Assembly (NCBI RefSeq): GCF_000613185.1 | Contig: NZ_CCBB010000002.1 | Location: 248,001-312,000 of the forward strand | Length of the DNA: 64,000 bases | Direction: 5' to 3' | Source of the DNA: Mycolicibacterium cosmeticum | Lineage (GTDB): Bacteria; Actinomycetota; Actinomycetes; Mycobacteriales; Mycobacteriaceae | Shown here: positions 1-7,794 of the stretch, one piece after another | Layout of the letters: each line of letters begins with the position of its first letter | Position numbering within the stretch: the first letter of the stretch is position 1 | Position numbers and translations under genes: made by a program | The notes under the pieces: generated by a model | Told to the model about the DNA's origin: nothing | What the model saw: the letters and a program-made list of their open reading frames with translations, nothing else | Databases searched by the model: none

Positions 1-1
1 G

Positions 2-541
2 GTCACCATCGCGTTCTACGTCTTCGTCTACACACTGCTGCTCAAACGGCGCACCTCGCAGAACGTGGTGTGGGGCGGGGCCGCCGGCTGCATGCCGGTG
101 ATGATCGGCTGGTCGGCGGTGACCGGGACCATCCAGTGGCCGGCCCTGGTGATGTTCGCGATCATCTTCTTCTGGACGCCGCCGCACACCTGGGCACTGG
201 CCATGCGCTACAAGGACGACTACAAGGCGGCCGGGGTGCCGATGCTGCCTGCGGTGGCCACCGAGCGGCAGGTGACCCGCCAGATCCTGATCTACACCTG
301 GCTCACGGTGCTCACCACGCTGGCGCTGACCCTGGCCACCGGCTGGCTGTACGCGTCGGTGGCGCTGCTGGCCGGGGCGTGGTTCCTGGTGATGGCGCAC
401 CAGCTCTACGCCGGGGTGAAGCGCGGCGAGCCGGTTAAGCCGCTGCGGTTGTTCCTGCAGTCGAACAACTATCTGGCCGTGGTGTTCTGCGCGCTGGCCA
501 TCGATTCCGCGCTGGCCCTGCCGACGTTGCTGGGACGCTAG
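2..541 (+). CDS. ctaB: Protoheme IX farnesyltransferase (heme O synthase), C-terminal part
   Basis: Membrane prenyltransferase that farnesylates heme b to heme O, the first step toward heme A for cytochrome aa3 oxidase. The gene enters from the left edge; 179 residues are visible, a little over half of a family member of about 300. The fragment has the UbiA-family second aspartate-rich loop region (residues reading [20 protein letters not shown]) and several hydrophobic helices, and ends at a TAG at 539-541. In mycobacteria ctaB lies near ctaA, which is found here at 4384-5364. The product assignment is secure; the start lies outside the window. Confidence 0.93.
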   Translation, partial: VTIAFYVFVYTLLLKRRTSQNVVWGGAAGCMPVMIGWSAVTGTIQWPALVMFAIIFFWTPPHTWALAMRYKDDYKAAGVPMLPAVATERQVTRQILIYTWLTVLTTLALTLATGWLYASVALLAGAWFLVMAHQLYAGVKRGEPVKPLRLFLQSNNYLAVVFCALAIDSALALPTLLGR

Positions 542-544
542 ATT
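539..544 (+). promoter_or_regulatory. Candidate -10 element for a leaderless DUF1254 mRNA
   Basis: TAGATT matches the mycobacterial SigA -10 pattern TANNNT. It is followed by 7 bases and then the ATG at 552, so transcription would begin at or next to the start codon. The hexamer overlaps the ctaB stop codon TAG. No clear -35 is visible. Inference from spacing only. Confidence 0.4.
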
Positions 545-551
545 CGTCGGC

Positions 552-1493
552 ATGAGCCGACTGGTCAGCCCCGACAACTTCGCCCGCGCCGAATCGGACG
601 TCTACTTCTCCCGCATCGCGGCCGACGGCGGCTTCGCGCAGTTCCTGCATTTTCGGGAACTCTCCCCGGTGGACGCGCAGGTGGTGATCCGGCAGAACCG
701 CGACACCCTGTATTCGGCGGCCATCTTCGATCTGGACGCCGGCGACGTGACGATCACCCTGCCCGACAGCGCCGGCCGGTTCATGTCGGTGCAGATCATC
801 AACGAGGACCACTACACCGTCGAGGTGGCCTACGCGCCGGCGGTGGTGATCCTGTCGCGCGATGTCGTGGGCACTCGCTACGTGCTGGCCGCCGTGCGCA
901 CCCTCGTCGACCCGAACGACGCCGCGGACCTGCCCGCCGTGCACGCCCTGCAGGACGCCATCGAGGTGACTCAGCCGGAGCCGGGCCGTTTCGAGATCCC
1001 GGACTGGGATCCGGCGACGCAGCAGACGGTGCGCGACGCGCTGATCACGCTGTCGACCACACTGACCGACTCGACGAGGACCTTCGGCGCCCGGGACGAG
1101 GTGGACCCGGTTCATCACCTGATCGGCACGGCCTTCGCGTGGGGCGGTAACCCCGAACGCGATGCGCTGTACCTCACGGTGATCCCGCCGGCCGACGACG
1201 GTGTCACCGTGCACCGGCTGACGGTGAAAGACGTTCCGGTGGACGGTTTCTGGTCGATCACCGTGTACAACAAGGACGGCTACCTGGAGCCGAACCCGCA
1301 GAATGCGTATTCGGTGAACAATGTCACAGCCGTCGCGGACGCCGACGGTGCGGTCACCGTCCAATTCGGCGGGGAGGGCGCGCCCAACGTGCTGCCGATC
1401 AGCGCGGGCTGGAACTACCTGGTGCGGCTGTACCGCCCGCGACCGGAGATCCTGGACGGATCCTGGACGTTCCCGGCGGCTGAGCCGGTCTAG
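552..1493 (+). CDS. DUF1254/DUF1214 domain-containing protein
   Basis: A 313-residue soluble-looking protein with no signal peptide. The N-terminal half (about residues 25-140) carries the DUF1254 pattern (NRDTLYSAAIFDLDAGDV, then a SVQIINEDHYT strand). The C-terminal half (about 200-305) carries the DUF1214 pattern (GFWSITVYNKDGYLEPN and an LVRLYRP end). The biochemical role of these domains is not established; members are common in actinobacteria and proteobacteria, often as secreted or periplasmic forms. There is no Shine-Dalgarno sequence before the ATG, but a -10-like hexamer sits 7 nt upstream, so it may be leaderless. It is followed by a strong hairpin (1500-1555) that may end its transcript. 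Confidence 0.8.
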   Translation: MSRLVSPDNFARAESDVYFSRIAADGGFAQFLHFRELSPVDAQVVIRQNRDTLYSAAIFDLDAGDVTITLPDSAGRFMSVQIINEDHYTVEVAYAPAVVILSRDVVGTRYVLAAVRTLVDPNDAADLPAVHALQDAIEVTQPEPGRFEIPDWDPATQQTVRDALITLSTTLTDSTRTFGARDEVDPVHHLIGTAFAWGGNPERDALYLTVIPPADDGVTVHRLTVKDVPVDGFWSITVYNKDGYLEPNPQNAYSVNNVTAVADADGAVTVQFGGEGAPNVLPISAGWNYLVRLYRPRPEILDGSWTFPAAEPV

Positions 1494-1499
1494 CGACGC

Positions 1500-1555
1500 C
1501 GAGACTGAAGCCAGGGACGAAATCCGGTCCGGTCGTGTCCCTGGCTTCAGTCTCG
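1500..1555. repeat. Hairpin repeat, copy 1, upstream of the DUF559 gene
   Basis: Perfect 19-bp inverted repeat: arms 1500-1518 and 1537-1555, 18-base loop. The arm reads GAGACTGAAGCCAGGGAC inside an outer C-G pair. There is no T-run after it, so it is not a classic intrinsic terminator. A near-identical copy lies on the far side of the next gene (2438-2493), with the same arm and the same start to the loop (GAAATCCGGTCCG). Confidence 0.9.
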
Positions 1556-1590
1556 ACGGGCCTGTCGGTGTGTCGTGTCAGCATCCGCGG

Positions 1591-2430
1591 ATGGGGGTTT
1601 TCATCGGAAGTGAGGCGCTGGCCGCGGGTCAGGTGACCCGCAGCGAGCTGCGCCGGCACCACCGCAGACTGTTTCCCGACGTGTACGGGCCCGACAACCC
1701 GACGCTGCTCGACCGGGCCAGGGCCGCGTGGTTGTGGTCGGGCCGGCGCGGCGTCATAGCGGGGGTGGCGGCGTCCGGTCTGCTCGGTGCGCGATGGGTG
1801 CCCGAGGACAGCGCGATCGAAATGCTCTGGCGCAACACCCATCCGCCGACGGGAGTCATCGTGCGCAACGAGACATACGCGCGCGACGAAATCACCACGT
1901 TCGGCGGGGTGCCCGTCACGACGCGGGCCCGGACCCTGTTCGACCTCGGTCGGCACCTGAGGCGCGACGACGCGGTGGCGCGGATGGACGCCTTGTTGTG
2001 GACGTGGCGGGTCACCGTCGACGACATCGCGCCGCTGATCGCCCGGTATCCCGCCTGCCGCGGGATCCGGCCGCTGCGGACAGCGTTGGCGTTGGCCGAC
2101 GGCGGCGCGGACTCACCCCGCGAGACCTGGCTGCGGCTCCTGCTCACCGACGCCGGGATGCCACCGGAAGACACCCAGATCGAAGTGTTCGCGGGCACCC
2201 GGATGGTCGCCAAGGTGGACATGGGTTGGCGCTCGCTGAAGATCGCGGTGCAGTACGACGGCAGGCATCATCAGACCGAACGCGGTCAATATGTGCGCGA
2301 TCGGCGCATCCAGCACGAACTGCAGGCGCTGGGCTGGATCGTCCTTCGGGTGATAGCCGAGGACAGCGCGGACGAGATCATTGCCGGGGTGGCCGCGGCG
2401 TTGGCCCGGCGACGGCAGCGCGCCGCGTGA
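1591..2430 (+). CDS. AbiEi-type N-terminal / DUF559 (Vsr-like nuclease fold) protein
   Basis: A 279-residue protein. The first 60 residues look like the AbiEi antitoxin-type winged-helix region (GQVTRSELRRHHRRLFPDVY). The C-terminal 110 residues match the DUF559 restriction-endonuclease-like fold: E179, D210 (VAKVDMGW), then Q221-Y-D223-G with H226/H227, then a late helix. DUF559 proteins usually have E where Q221 stands, so catalysis may be changed or lost. The ATG at 1591 was chosen because it begins the conserved N-terminus; the frame is open further upstream but runs through the hairpin. Identical-type hairpins flank the gene on both sides, suggesting a mobile or self-contained module. 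It is annotated in many mycobacteria as a type IV antitoxin-like protein, but no toxin gene is adjacent. Function unknown. Confidence 0.75.
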   Translation: MGVFIGSEALAAGQVTRSELRRHHRRLFPDVYGPDNPTLLDRARAAWLWSGRRGVIAGVAASGLLGARWVPEDSAIEMLWRNTHPPTGVIVRNETYARDEITTFGGVPVTTRARTLFDLGRHLRRDDAVARMDALLWTWRVTVDDIAPLIARYPACRGIRPLRTALALADGGADSPRETWLRLLLTDAGMPPEDTQIEVFAGTRMVAKVDMGWRSLKIAVQYDGRHHQTERGQYVRDRRIQHELQALGWIVLRVIAEDSADEIIAGVAAALARRRQRAA

Positions 2431-2437
2431 CCGGCAC

Positions 2438-2493
2438 CGAGACTGAACCCAGGGACGAAATCCGGTCCGATGGCGTCCCTGGCTTCAGTCTCG
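2438..2493. repeat. Hairpin repeat, copy 2, downstream of the DUF559 gene
   Basis: Inverted repeat with arms 2438-2456 and 2475-2493, 18-base loop, one mismatch in the arms. The right arm is identical to that of copy 1 and the loop begins with the same 13 bases. It lies 7 bases after the DUF559 stop and 6 bases before the end of qor on the opposite strand, so it could also serve as a two-way terminator. Confidence 0.9.
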
Positions 2494-2499
2494 ACGGGC

Positions 2500-3474
2500 T
2501 CAGGGCACCAGCACGATCGAGCCGACCGTCTTGCGGCCCTGCAGGTCGATGTGCGCGCGGGCGGCCTCGGCCAGCGGGTAGCGCTCGCTGACCGTCACCG
2601 AGATCGAACCGTCGGCGATGGCGCTGAGCAGTTCGCCTGCCCGCCAAGCGAATTCGTCGGCGGTACGGGTGAAGTCACCCAGCTTCGGGCGGGTCAGGAA
2701 CACCGAGCCGGCCGCATTCAGCCGCTGCGGGTCCACCGGCGGCACCGGGCCGCTGGCCGCGCCGAACAACGCCAGGGTGCCGCGCACCGCGAGGCTGGCC
2801 AGGCTGGCGTCGAAGGTGGAGGCGCCGACGCCGTCGTACACCGCGGCGACGCCGGCCCCGGCGGTCAGGTCGCGGATCGCGGCACCGAACTCGGCCGGAT
2901 CGTCCGGGTAGTCGAGCACCTCGACCGCACCGGCCATCCGGGACAGCGCCGCCTTCTCCGGCGTCGACGCGGTGGTGATCACCCGAGTGCCCATGCTGGT
3001 GGCCCACTGGGTCAGGATCAGCCCGACCCCGCCCGCCCCGGCGTGCACCAGGATGGTGTCCGAGGGCTGCACCGGGTAGACCGACTTGATCAGATAATGC
3101 GCCGTCATGCCCTTGAGCAGGGCCGAGGCCACCGACTCGGGCGCCACCCCGTCGGGCACGTAGGCCACCCGATCACTCTGGGCCACGCAGTAGTCGGCGT
3201 ACGCGCCGTCGGCATCGGCGGTGACCACCCGGTCGCCGACGGCCAGCGCGGCGACATCCTCGCCGACGGCCGCGACGGTGCCGCACACCTCGGTGCCCAC
3301 CACGAACGGCACCTCGCGCTTGTACAGCCCCGACCGGAAATAGGTGTCGATGAAATTGACCCCGATGGCCTCGGCCTTGATCACCACCTGACCCGGCCCC
3401 GCGACCGGCTCGGGCTTCTCGACGTAGGTGAGGACCTCGGGTCCTCCGGTCTCGGCAACTTCGATGGCATGCAT
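2500..3474 (-). CDS. qor: NADPH:quinone oxidoreductase (zinc-free MDR family)
   Basis: A 324-residue soluble reductase of the medium-chain dehydrogenase superfamily. The N-terminal GroES-like domain has the quinone-reductase pattern (GVNFIDTYFRSGLYK). The Rossmann motif HAGAGGVGL lies near the middle. It lacks the zinc-ligand cysteines of alcohol dehydrogenases, as expected for Qor. It reduces quinones with NADPH. ATG at 3472-3474 is preceded on the minus strand by AGGTGG, a good ribosome site, so this start is preferred over an ATG 4 codons upstream. It corresponds in place to M. tuberculosis Rv1454c. Its 5' end faces, and may overlap, the divergent ATP-grasp gene. Confidence 0.92.
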   Translation of the reverse strand: MHAIEVAETGGPEVLTYVEKPEPVAGPGQVVIKAEAIGVNFIDTYFRSGLYKREVPFVVGTEVCGTVAAVGEDVAALAVGDRVVTADADGAYADYCVAQSDRVAYVPDGVAPESVASALLKGMTAHYLIKSVYPVQPSDTILVHAGAGGVGLILTQWATSMGTRVITTASTPEKAALSRMAGAVEVLDYPDDPAEFGAAIRDLTAGAGVAAVYDGVGASTFDASLASLAVRGTLALFGAASGPVPPVDPQRLNAAGSVFLTRPKLGDFTRTADEFAWRAGELLSAIADGSISVTVSERYPLAEAARAHIDLQGRKTVGSIVLVP

Positions 3475-3492
3475 GCCACCTATCATCCACTG

Positions 3493-4440
3493 GTGAAGCT
3501 GGCCCGCCCCGACGTGTTCCATCCGCGCATCGTTTTCGCGAGTTGCCCGGCCCTGCCGCAGGGTGACAGCGACGACGACGGACTGGTCACCGCGCTGCGC
3601 CACCGCGGCCTGCACGTGCGGTGGAAATCCTGGGACGACCCGGCGACGCTGCAGGCCGATCTCGTGATCCTGCGCGCGGCATGGGATTACGCCGACCGTC
3701 TTGACGAATTCCTGGACTGGAGCCGGCGGGTGCGCCACCTGCTCAACCCGCCGGAGCTGGTGGCGTGGAGCGCGGACAAGCACTACCTGCTGGACTTGCA
3801 GGCCGACGGGGTGCCCATCGTCCCGACCCGGTATTTCGGCGTGGGCGAGGCCGTCGCGGTTCCCGCCGGTGAGGTGGTGGTGAAACCGGCGGTCGGCGCG
3901 GGTTCGGCCGGGGCGCAGCGGTTCGCCGACGCCGCCGCGGCCCGCGCGCATGCCGAGGCGTTGCAGGCGCAGGGCCGTCCGGTGCTGGTGCAGCCGTTCG
4001 ATCGCCGGGTGGCGGCGGGGGAGACGGCGCTGGTGTTCCTGAACGGGGAACCGTCGCACGCGTTCACCAAGGGCCCGCTGCTGCCGCCGCCGGGCAGCGC
4101 CCCGGTGTTCGAGGAGACCGGCACCTTCGCGGCCGAGACGTTGTCCGGCGCGGATCCCGACGACGCGTTGTGGGATCTCGGGCACGACGCCGTGGCGTCG
4201 GTGGTGCGCCGATTCGGGCTGCGGCGCGAGGACCTGCTCTACGCCCGCGTCGACGTGCTCGGCACCGGCGCCGACGATCCCCGGCTGCTGGAGCTGGAAC
4301 TGATCGAGCCGTCGCTGGGGTTCCGGCAGCTGGGCGCCGCGGAGAAGGCGCGTGCCGAACGGGATTTCGCGGTGGGTGTCGAGTCAGCCCTGGAGCGGCT
4401 GGGGCTCGGACCCCTCTCGCGCCCGCATGGACGCCCATAG
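3493..4440 (+). CDS. ATP-grasp domain protein of unknown substrate
   Basis: About 315 residues, resembling the RimK/ATP-grasp ligases that join a carboxylate to an amine. Visible signs are VVKPAVGAGSAGAQRF near residue 130 (the nucleotide-binding lysine loop) and the metal-binding ELELIEPSLGF close to the C-terminus. It corresponds in place to M. tuberculosis Rv1455, an uncharacterised protein. The start is uncertain: GTG 3493 is chosen, but ATG 3469 in the same frame would overlap the qor start, and no Shine-Dalgarno favours either. The last 57 bp overlap ctaA tail to tail. Substrate not predictable from this sequence. Confidence 0.72.
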   Translation: MKLARPDVFHPRIVFASCPALPQGDSDDDGLVTALRHRGLHVRWKSWDDPATLQADLVILRAAWDYADRLDEFLDWSRRVRHLLNPPELVAWSADKHYLLDLQADGVPIVPTRYFGVGEAVAVPAGEVVVKPAVGAGSAGAQRFADAAAARAHAEALQAQGRPVLVQPFDRRVAAGETALVFLNGEPSHAFTKGPLLPPPGSAPVFEETGTFAAETLSGADPDDALWDLGHDAVASVVRRFGLRREDLLYARVDVLGTGADDPRLLELELIEPSLGFRQLGAAEKARAERDFAVGVESALERLGLGPLSRPHGRP

Positions 4441-5364
4441 CGCCGCGGTGGCGGCGGTACAGGCCGCGGCGAACGCCACGTGCACCGCGACCAAGGCGGC
4501 GGGCACACCGGTGTAGAACTGCACGGCGCCGATCATGCCCTGCGTGGCGACCAGCACCACCAGCACCACCCAGCGGATGCGCACCGCCCGCGGCGCGCCC
4601 ACGGCCAGCAGGCCGAAGCCCAGGCCGACCAGCAGCGCCAGATAGGCCACCAGCAACGACGAATGCACGTGCACCAGGGTGGTGATCTCCACCTCCAGCC
4701 GGGGCACCACCCGGTCCAGGCTCTTGTCGCCGGCGTGCGGGCCGGCGCCGGTCACCAGCGTGCCGGTGACCAGGATCCCCGACAGCACCACCGCGGACAG
4801 GACAGTCAACTGGCGCAAGGGTTTCACCACCCGCTCGGTGACCACCCCGGTGTCTGGTTCACCGATCTTGACGTAGAGCAGCACGGCCAGCCACACCATG
4901 ATCATCGACGCCAGCAGGTGGATGGCCACCGTCCACCACAGCAGGCCGGTGAGCACGGTGATACCACCCATCACCGCCTGGGCGACGGTCGAGGCCGGCA
5001 TCAGCCAGGCGTACACCAGCACCTCGCGGCGGCGCCGGGCCCTGGTCACCGCGAGTACGGCCAGTGCGGCGGTGGCGACCACACCGAAGGTGAACAGCCG
5101 ATTGGTGAACTCGACGGCCTGATGCACGATGGCCACCTCGGCATGCGGCACCGGCACGAAACTGCCGGGGAAACACTGCGGCCAGGTCGGGCAGCCCAGC
5201 CCGGACGCGGTCACCCGGACGATCGCCCCGGTGACCGAGATACCGCCCTGGGTGAGGATGACCAGGAACGCGATGAGTCGCTGGACGCGCAGGCTGGGCA
5301 GGGGCAGCAGGTCGACGACTTTGAGAAACCACCGACGCAGCGCCACGGCCCGATCGTAGAGCAA
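4384..5364 (-). CDS. ctaA: Heme A synthase (COX15/CtaA family)
   Basis: An integral membrane monooxygenase of 326 residues that oxidises the heme O methyl group to give heme A for aa3-type oxidase. About eight hydrophobic helices are visible. Family residues include GAIVRVTASGLGCPTWPQC early, with two cysteines that can form the conserved pair, EFTNR after the second helix, and conserved histidines (AIVHQAVE, TLVHVHSS, VAVHVAFA). The start is a TTG at 5362-5364 with a weak context; GTG 18 bases further in is the alternative. The 3' end overlaps the ATP-grasp gene by 57 bp. It works after CtaB, encoded at the left edge. Confidence 0.92.
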   Translation of the reverse strand: MLYDRAVALRRWFLKVVDLLPLPSLRVQRLIAFLVILTQGGISVTGAIVRVTASGLGCPTWPQCFPGSFVPVPHAEVAIVHQAVEFTNRLFTFGVVATAALAVLAVTRARRRREVLVYAWLMPASTVAQAVMGGITVLTGLLWWTVAIHLLASMIMVWLAVLLYVKIGEPDTGVVTERVVKPLRQLTVLSAVVLSGILVTGTLVTGAGPHAGDKSLDRVVPRLEVEITTLVHVHSSLLVAYLALLVGLGFGLLAVGAPRAVRIRWVVLVVLVATQGMIGAVQFYTGVPAALVAVHVAFAAACTAATAALWASMRAREGSEPQPLQG

Positions 5365-5393
5365 CGTTAACTACACGCCGTAGTAGGGGCCGC

Positions 5394-6071
5394 TCAACAC
5401 CAGATCGCGATGCGCTGCCCGCGCTCGTTGACCCGCGGCGGGTCGGGCACGCTGTAGGCCCGACCGGCGGCGATCCGGGCCGCGCTCCACGCCACCGCGG
5501 CCGCGTCCAGCACGTCGTCGGCCGGGACATGCGCCGCCGCGCCCAGGTCCTCCGGCAGGTCGATACCGTGCGCGGCCAGCACTCGCAGCCGCGCCCGCTG
5601 CCCGCGCCAGGTCTTCTTGGTGCCGTCGGCGAACTGCAACCCCATCTGCTGGAACGACAGTTCGGGGTGTGCTTCCCACAGCGGTGCGGCCTGCCGGTCG
5701 TGCAGTGCGTCGGCGTCCAGCAGCTTGGCCTTCAGGCCCCAGGACTGGATGCTCATGCCCTTGCCCATCAGGCGCCGGCTCAGCGCACTGGCGGCGGCGT
5801 GATCGGGTTGATCCCAGCACGGCCGCGGCGCGATCTCGAAGATGGTGGACCGGCGCCGGCCGAGCAGCGCGCGGGCGGCGGCGTCGGTGCCGCGCGGCCC
5901 GGATTCCATCAACCCCAGCGGGATGTCCACCCCGATCGCCGCTGCGGTGCCGATTCCCGCGACCACCTCGGCCAGCCGCTCGGCGACATGGATGCCGGCA
6001 TAGGCACCGTCGTGCAGCACCACGCCCACCCAGCCGCCGCGGCAGGCGTCCACACCGGCGACTGTCGTCAC
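5394..6071 (-). CDS. DUF429 domain-containing protein
   Basis: A 225-residue protein of the DUF429 family, predicted to adopt an RNase H-like fold. It begins TTVAGVDACRGGWVG with the first acidic residue of that fold, then GVDIPLGLMESGPR, FEIAPRPCW, and late WGLKAK and HPELSF segments. No enzymatic activity is established for the family. The start is GTG 6069-6071, directly at the conserved GVDAC strand. It lies 17 bp downstream of the ABC permease on the same strand and so is probably the last gene of the mptB-ABC transcript. Confidence 0.75.
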   Translation of the reverse strand: MTTVAGVDACRGGWVGVVLHDGAYAGIHVAERLAEVVAGIGTAAAIGVDIPLGLMESGPRGTDAAARALLGRRRSTIFEIAPRPCWDQPDHAAASALSRRLMGKGMSIQSWGLKAKLLDADALHDRQAAPLWEAHPELSFQQMGLQFADGTKKTWRGQRARLRVLAAHGIDLPEDLGAAAHVPADDVLDAAAVAWSAARIAAGRAYSVPDPPRVNERGQRIAIWC

Positions 6072-6088
6072 GACCGGGTCCTGACGGT

Positions 6089-6862
6089 CTAGGTGAAGCG
6101 GAACCAGCGCAGCGCGCACAGCGCGGCGACACCGCCCCACACCGCCAGCACGATGATGCCGAACCAGTCCACCGACAACGTCATCGCCTGCGTCAGTGCC
6201 TCGGTGAGCGCACCCGACGGGGTGAGCCGGGCGATCCAGGCCACGGTGTGCGGCACCAGGCCACCCTCGAGGGTCAGTGCGCCGAGGCCGGCGAAGACGA
6301 ACCACGCCAGGTTGCCCACCGCCAGCACGATCTCGGCTTTCAGGGTCCCGCCGAGCAGCAGGCCCAGCGCGGCGAACGACGCGGTGCCCAATGCGATGAC
6401 CACCGCGCCGAGCAGCAGGCCCAGCACCGCGGGCCGCCAGCCCAGGGCAATACCGATGGCCCCCAACAGGATCGACTGCAGGAACACCACGGTGACCACG
6501 GCCAGTGATTTGCCGGCGATGATGCCCCACACCGGAAGGGCCGTGGCACCAAGGCGTTTCAGCGCGCCGTAGCGACGGTCGAAGGCCACCGCGATGGCCT
6601 GGCCGGTGAACGCCGTGGAGATGACGGCCAGCGCCATGATGGCCGGCGCGAAGGTCGCCGCCCGGTCGGTGCCGAACGAGCCCAGCGGCATCAGCGTCAG
6701 CCCGATGAGCAGGGTGATGGGGATGAACATGGTCAGCAGCAGCTGCTCGCCGTTGCGCAGCAGCAGCTTGAGTTCCAGCCCGTACTGGGCGGTGAGCATC
6801 TGGCGCACCCCGGCCGGGCGCGGGTCGGGGGAGAAGGTGCCTGCGGCGAAACGGTTGGTCAC
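6089..6862 (-). CDS. ABC-2 type transporter permease
   Basis: A 257-residue membrane protein with about six hydrophobic segments, of the ABC-2 exporter permease type. It starts at GTG 6860-6862, overlapping the ATPase stop by four bases (GTGA), which implies translational coupling. Together with the ATPase it would form a drug- or lipid-type exporter. The pair matches M. tuberculosis Rv1457c-Rv1458c in place. The residues ALKRLGATALPVWGIIAGK are typical of the intracellular loop in this family. Substrate unknown; proximity to mptB suggests an envelope-related cargo, but that is only inference. Confidence 0.87.
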   Translation of the reverse strand: MTNRFAAGTFSPDPRPAGVRQMLTAQYGLELKLLLRNGEQLLLTMFIPITLLIGLTLMPLGSFGTDRAATFAPAIMALAVISTAFTGQAIAVAFDRRYGALKRLGATALPVWGIIAGKSLAVVTVVFLQSILLGAIGIALGWRPAVLGLLLGAVVIALGTASFAALGLLLGGTLKAEIVLAVGNLAWFVFAGLGALTLEGGLVPHTVAWIARLTPSGALTEALTQAMTLSVDWFGIIVLAVWGGVAALCALRWFRFT

Positions 6863-7794
6863 GATCGGAGCTCCCGGCCGGTCAGGTCGAGGAAGACGTC
6901 CTCGAGGCTGCGCTGTTCGACGCGCATATCGGTGGCCAGCACGTCCAGCCGGGCGCACCAGGCGGTGACGGTCGCCAGCACCTGCGGATCGATGTGACCC
7001 TCCACCAGGTACTCGCCGGGGGCCGCCTCGGCGGCGCGGTAGGTCTCGGGCAGGGCCGACACCAGCAGCGTCAGGTCCAGTTTCGGTGGCGCGCTGAACC
7101 GCAGCTGGTTCTCCGCGCCGCTGCGCATCAGCTCGGCCGGGGTGCCGGCGGCGACGGTCTTGCCGTGGTCGATGATCACCAGCCGGTCGGCCAGTTCCTC
7201 GGCCTCGGTCAGTTGGTGGGTGGTCAGCACGACGGTGACACCGTCGCGGCGCAGCGCGTCGATCAGCTCCCACACCACGATCCGGGCGTGCGCGTCCATC
7301 CCGGCGGTCGGCTCGTCGAGGAACACCAACTCCGGGCGGCCCACCACGGCGCAGGCCAGCGCCAGGCGCTGCTGCTGCCCGCCGGAGAGCCGGCGGTAGG
7401 TGGTGCGGGCGGCGTCGGTCAGTCCGAGGGTGTCCATCAGCCAGCGCGGATCCAGCGGGTTGGCGGCGTAGGAGGCGACCAGGTCGAGCATCTCGCCGGC
7501 CCGGGCGGCCGGATAACCGCCGCCACCCTGCAGCATCACCCCGATGCGTTCCCGGACGCGGCTGTTCTCGGCGGCCGGATCCAAGCCCAGGATCTCGATG
7601 CTGCCGGCGTCGGGCCGCAGGAATCCCTCGCACATCTCCACCGTGGTGGTCTTGCCCGCGCCGTTGGGGCCCAGCAGGGCCAGCACCTCGGCGCGGTGCA
7701 CGTCGAGGTCCAGCTCGGACACCGCGGTGGTGGACCCGTAGCGCTTGGTCACGCCGCGCAGGCGCACCGGGTCGGCGGCAGAAGCGGTGGTCAC
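6859..7794 (-). CDS. ABC transporter ATP-binding protein
   Basis: A 311-residue ATPase with Walker A GPNGAGKTT, signature LSGGQQQRLALA, Walker B LVFLDEP and an H-loop (TTHQLTEAEELADR). It is the DrrA-like class that partners ABC-2 permeases, with an extra C-terminal domain of about 90 residues. GTG start at 7792-7794 overlaps the mptB stop by four bases, so mptB, this gene and the permease form a coupled operon read on the minus strand. Likely cytoplasmic face of an exporter; cargo unknown. Confidence 0.9.
   Translation of the reverse strand: MTTASAADPVRLRGVTKRYGSTTAVSELDLDVHRAEVLALLGPNGAGKTTTVEMCEGFLRPDAGSIEILGLDPAAENSRVRERIGVMLQGGGGYPAARAGEMLDLVASYAANPLDPRWLMDTLGLTDAARTTYRRLSGGQQQRLALACAVVGRPELVFLDEPTAGMDAHARIVVWELIDALRRDGVTVVLTTHQLTEAEELADRLVIIDHGKTVAAGTPAELMRSGAENQLRFSAPPKLDLTLLVSALPETYRAAEAAPGEYLVEGHIDPQVLATVTAWCARLDVLATDMRVEQRSLEDVFLDLTGRELRS

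Noticed and set aside
1321..1590. Upstream extension of the DUF559 gene to 1321
   Set aside because: It would run through the DUF1254 coding end and the hairpin; the family N-terminus begins at 1591.
2470..3492. Extension of the ATP-grasp frame to 2470
   Set aside because: That part lies antisense to qor and has no recognisable domain.
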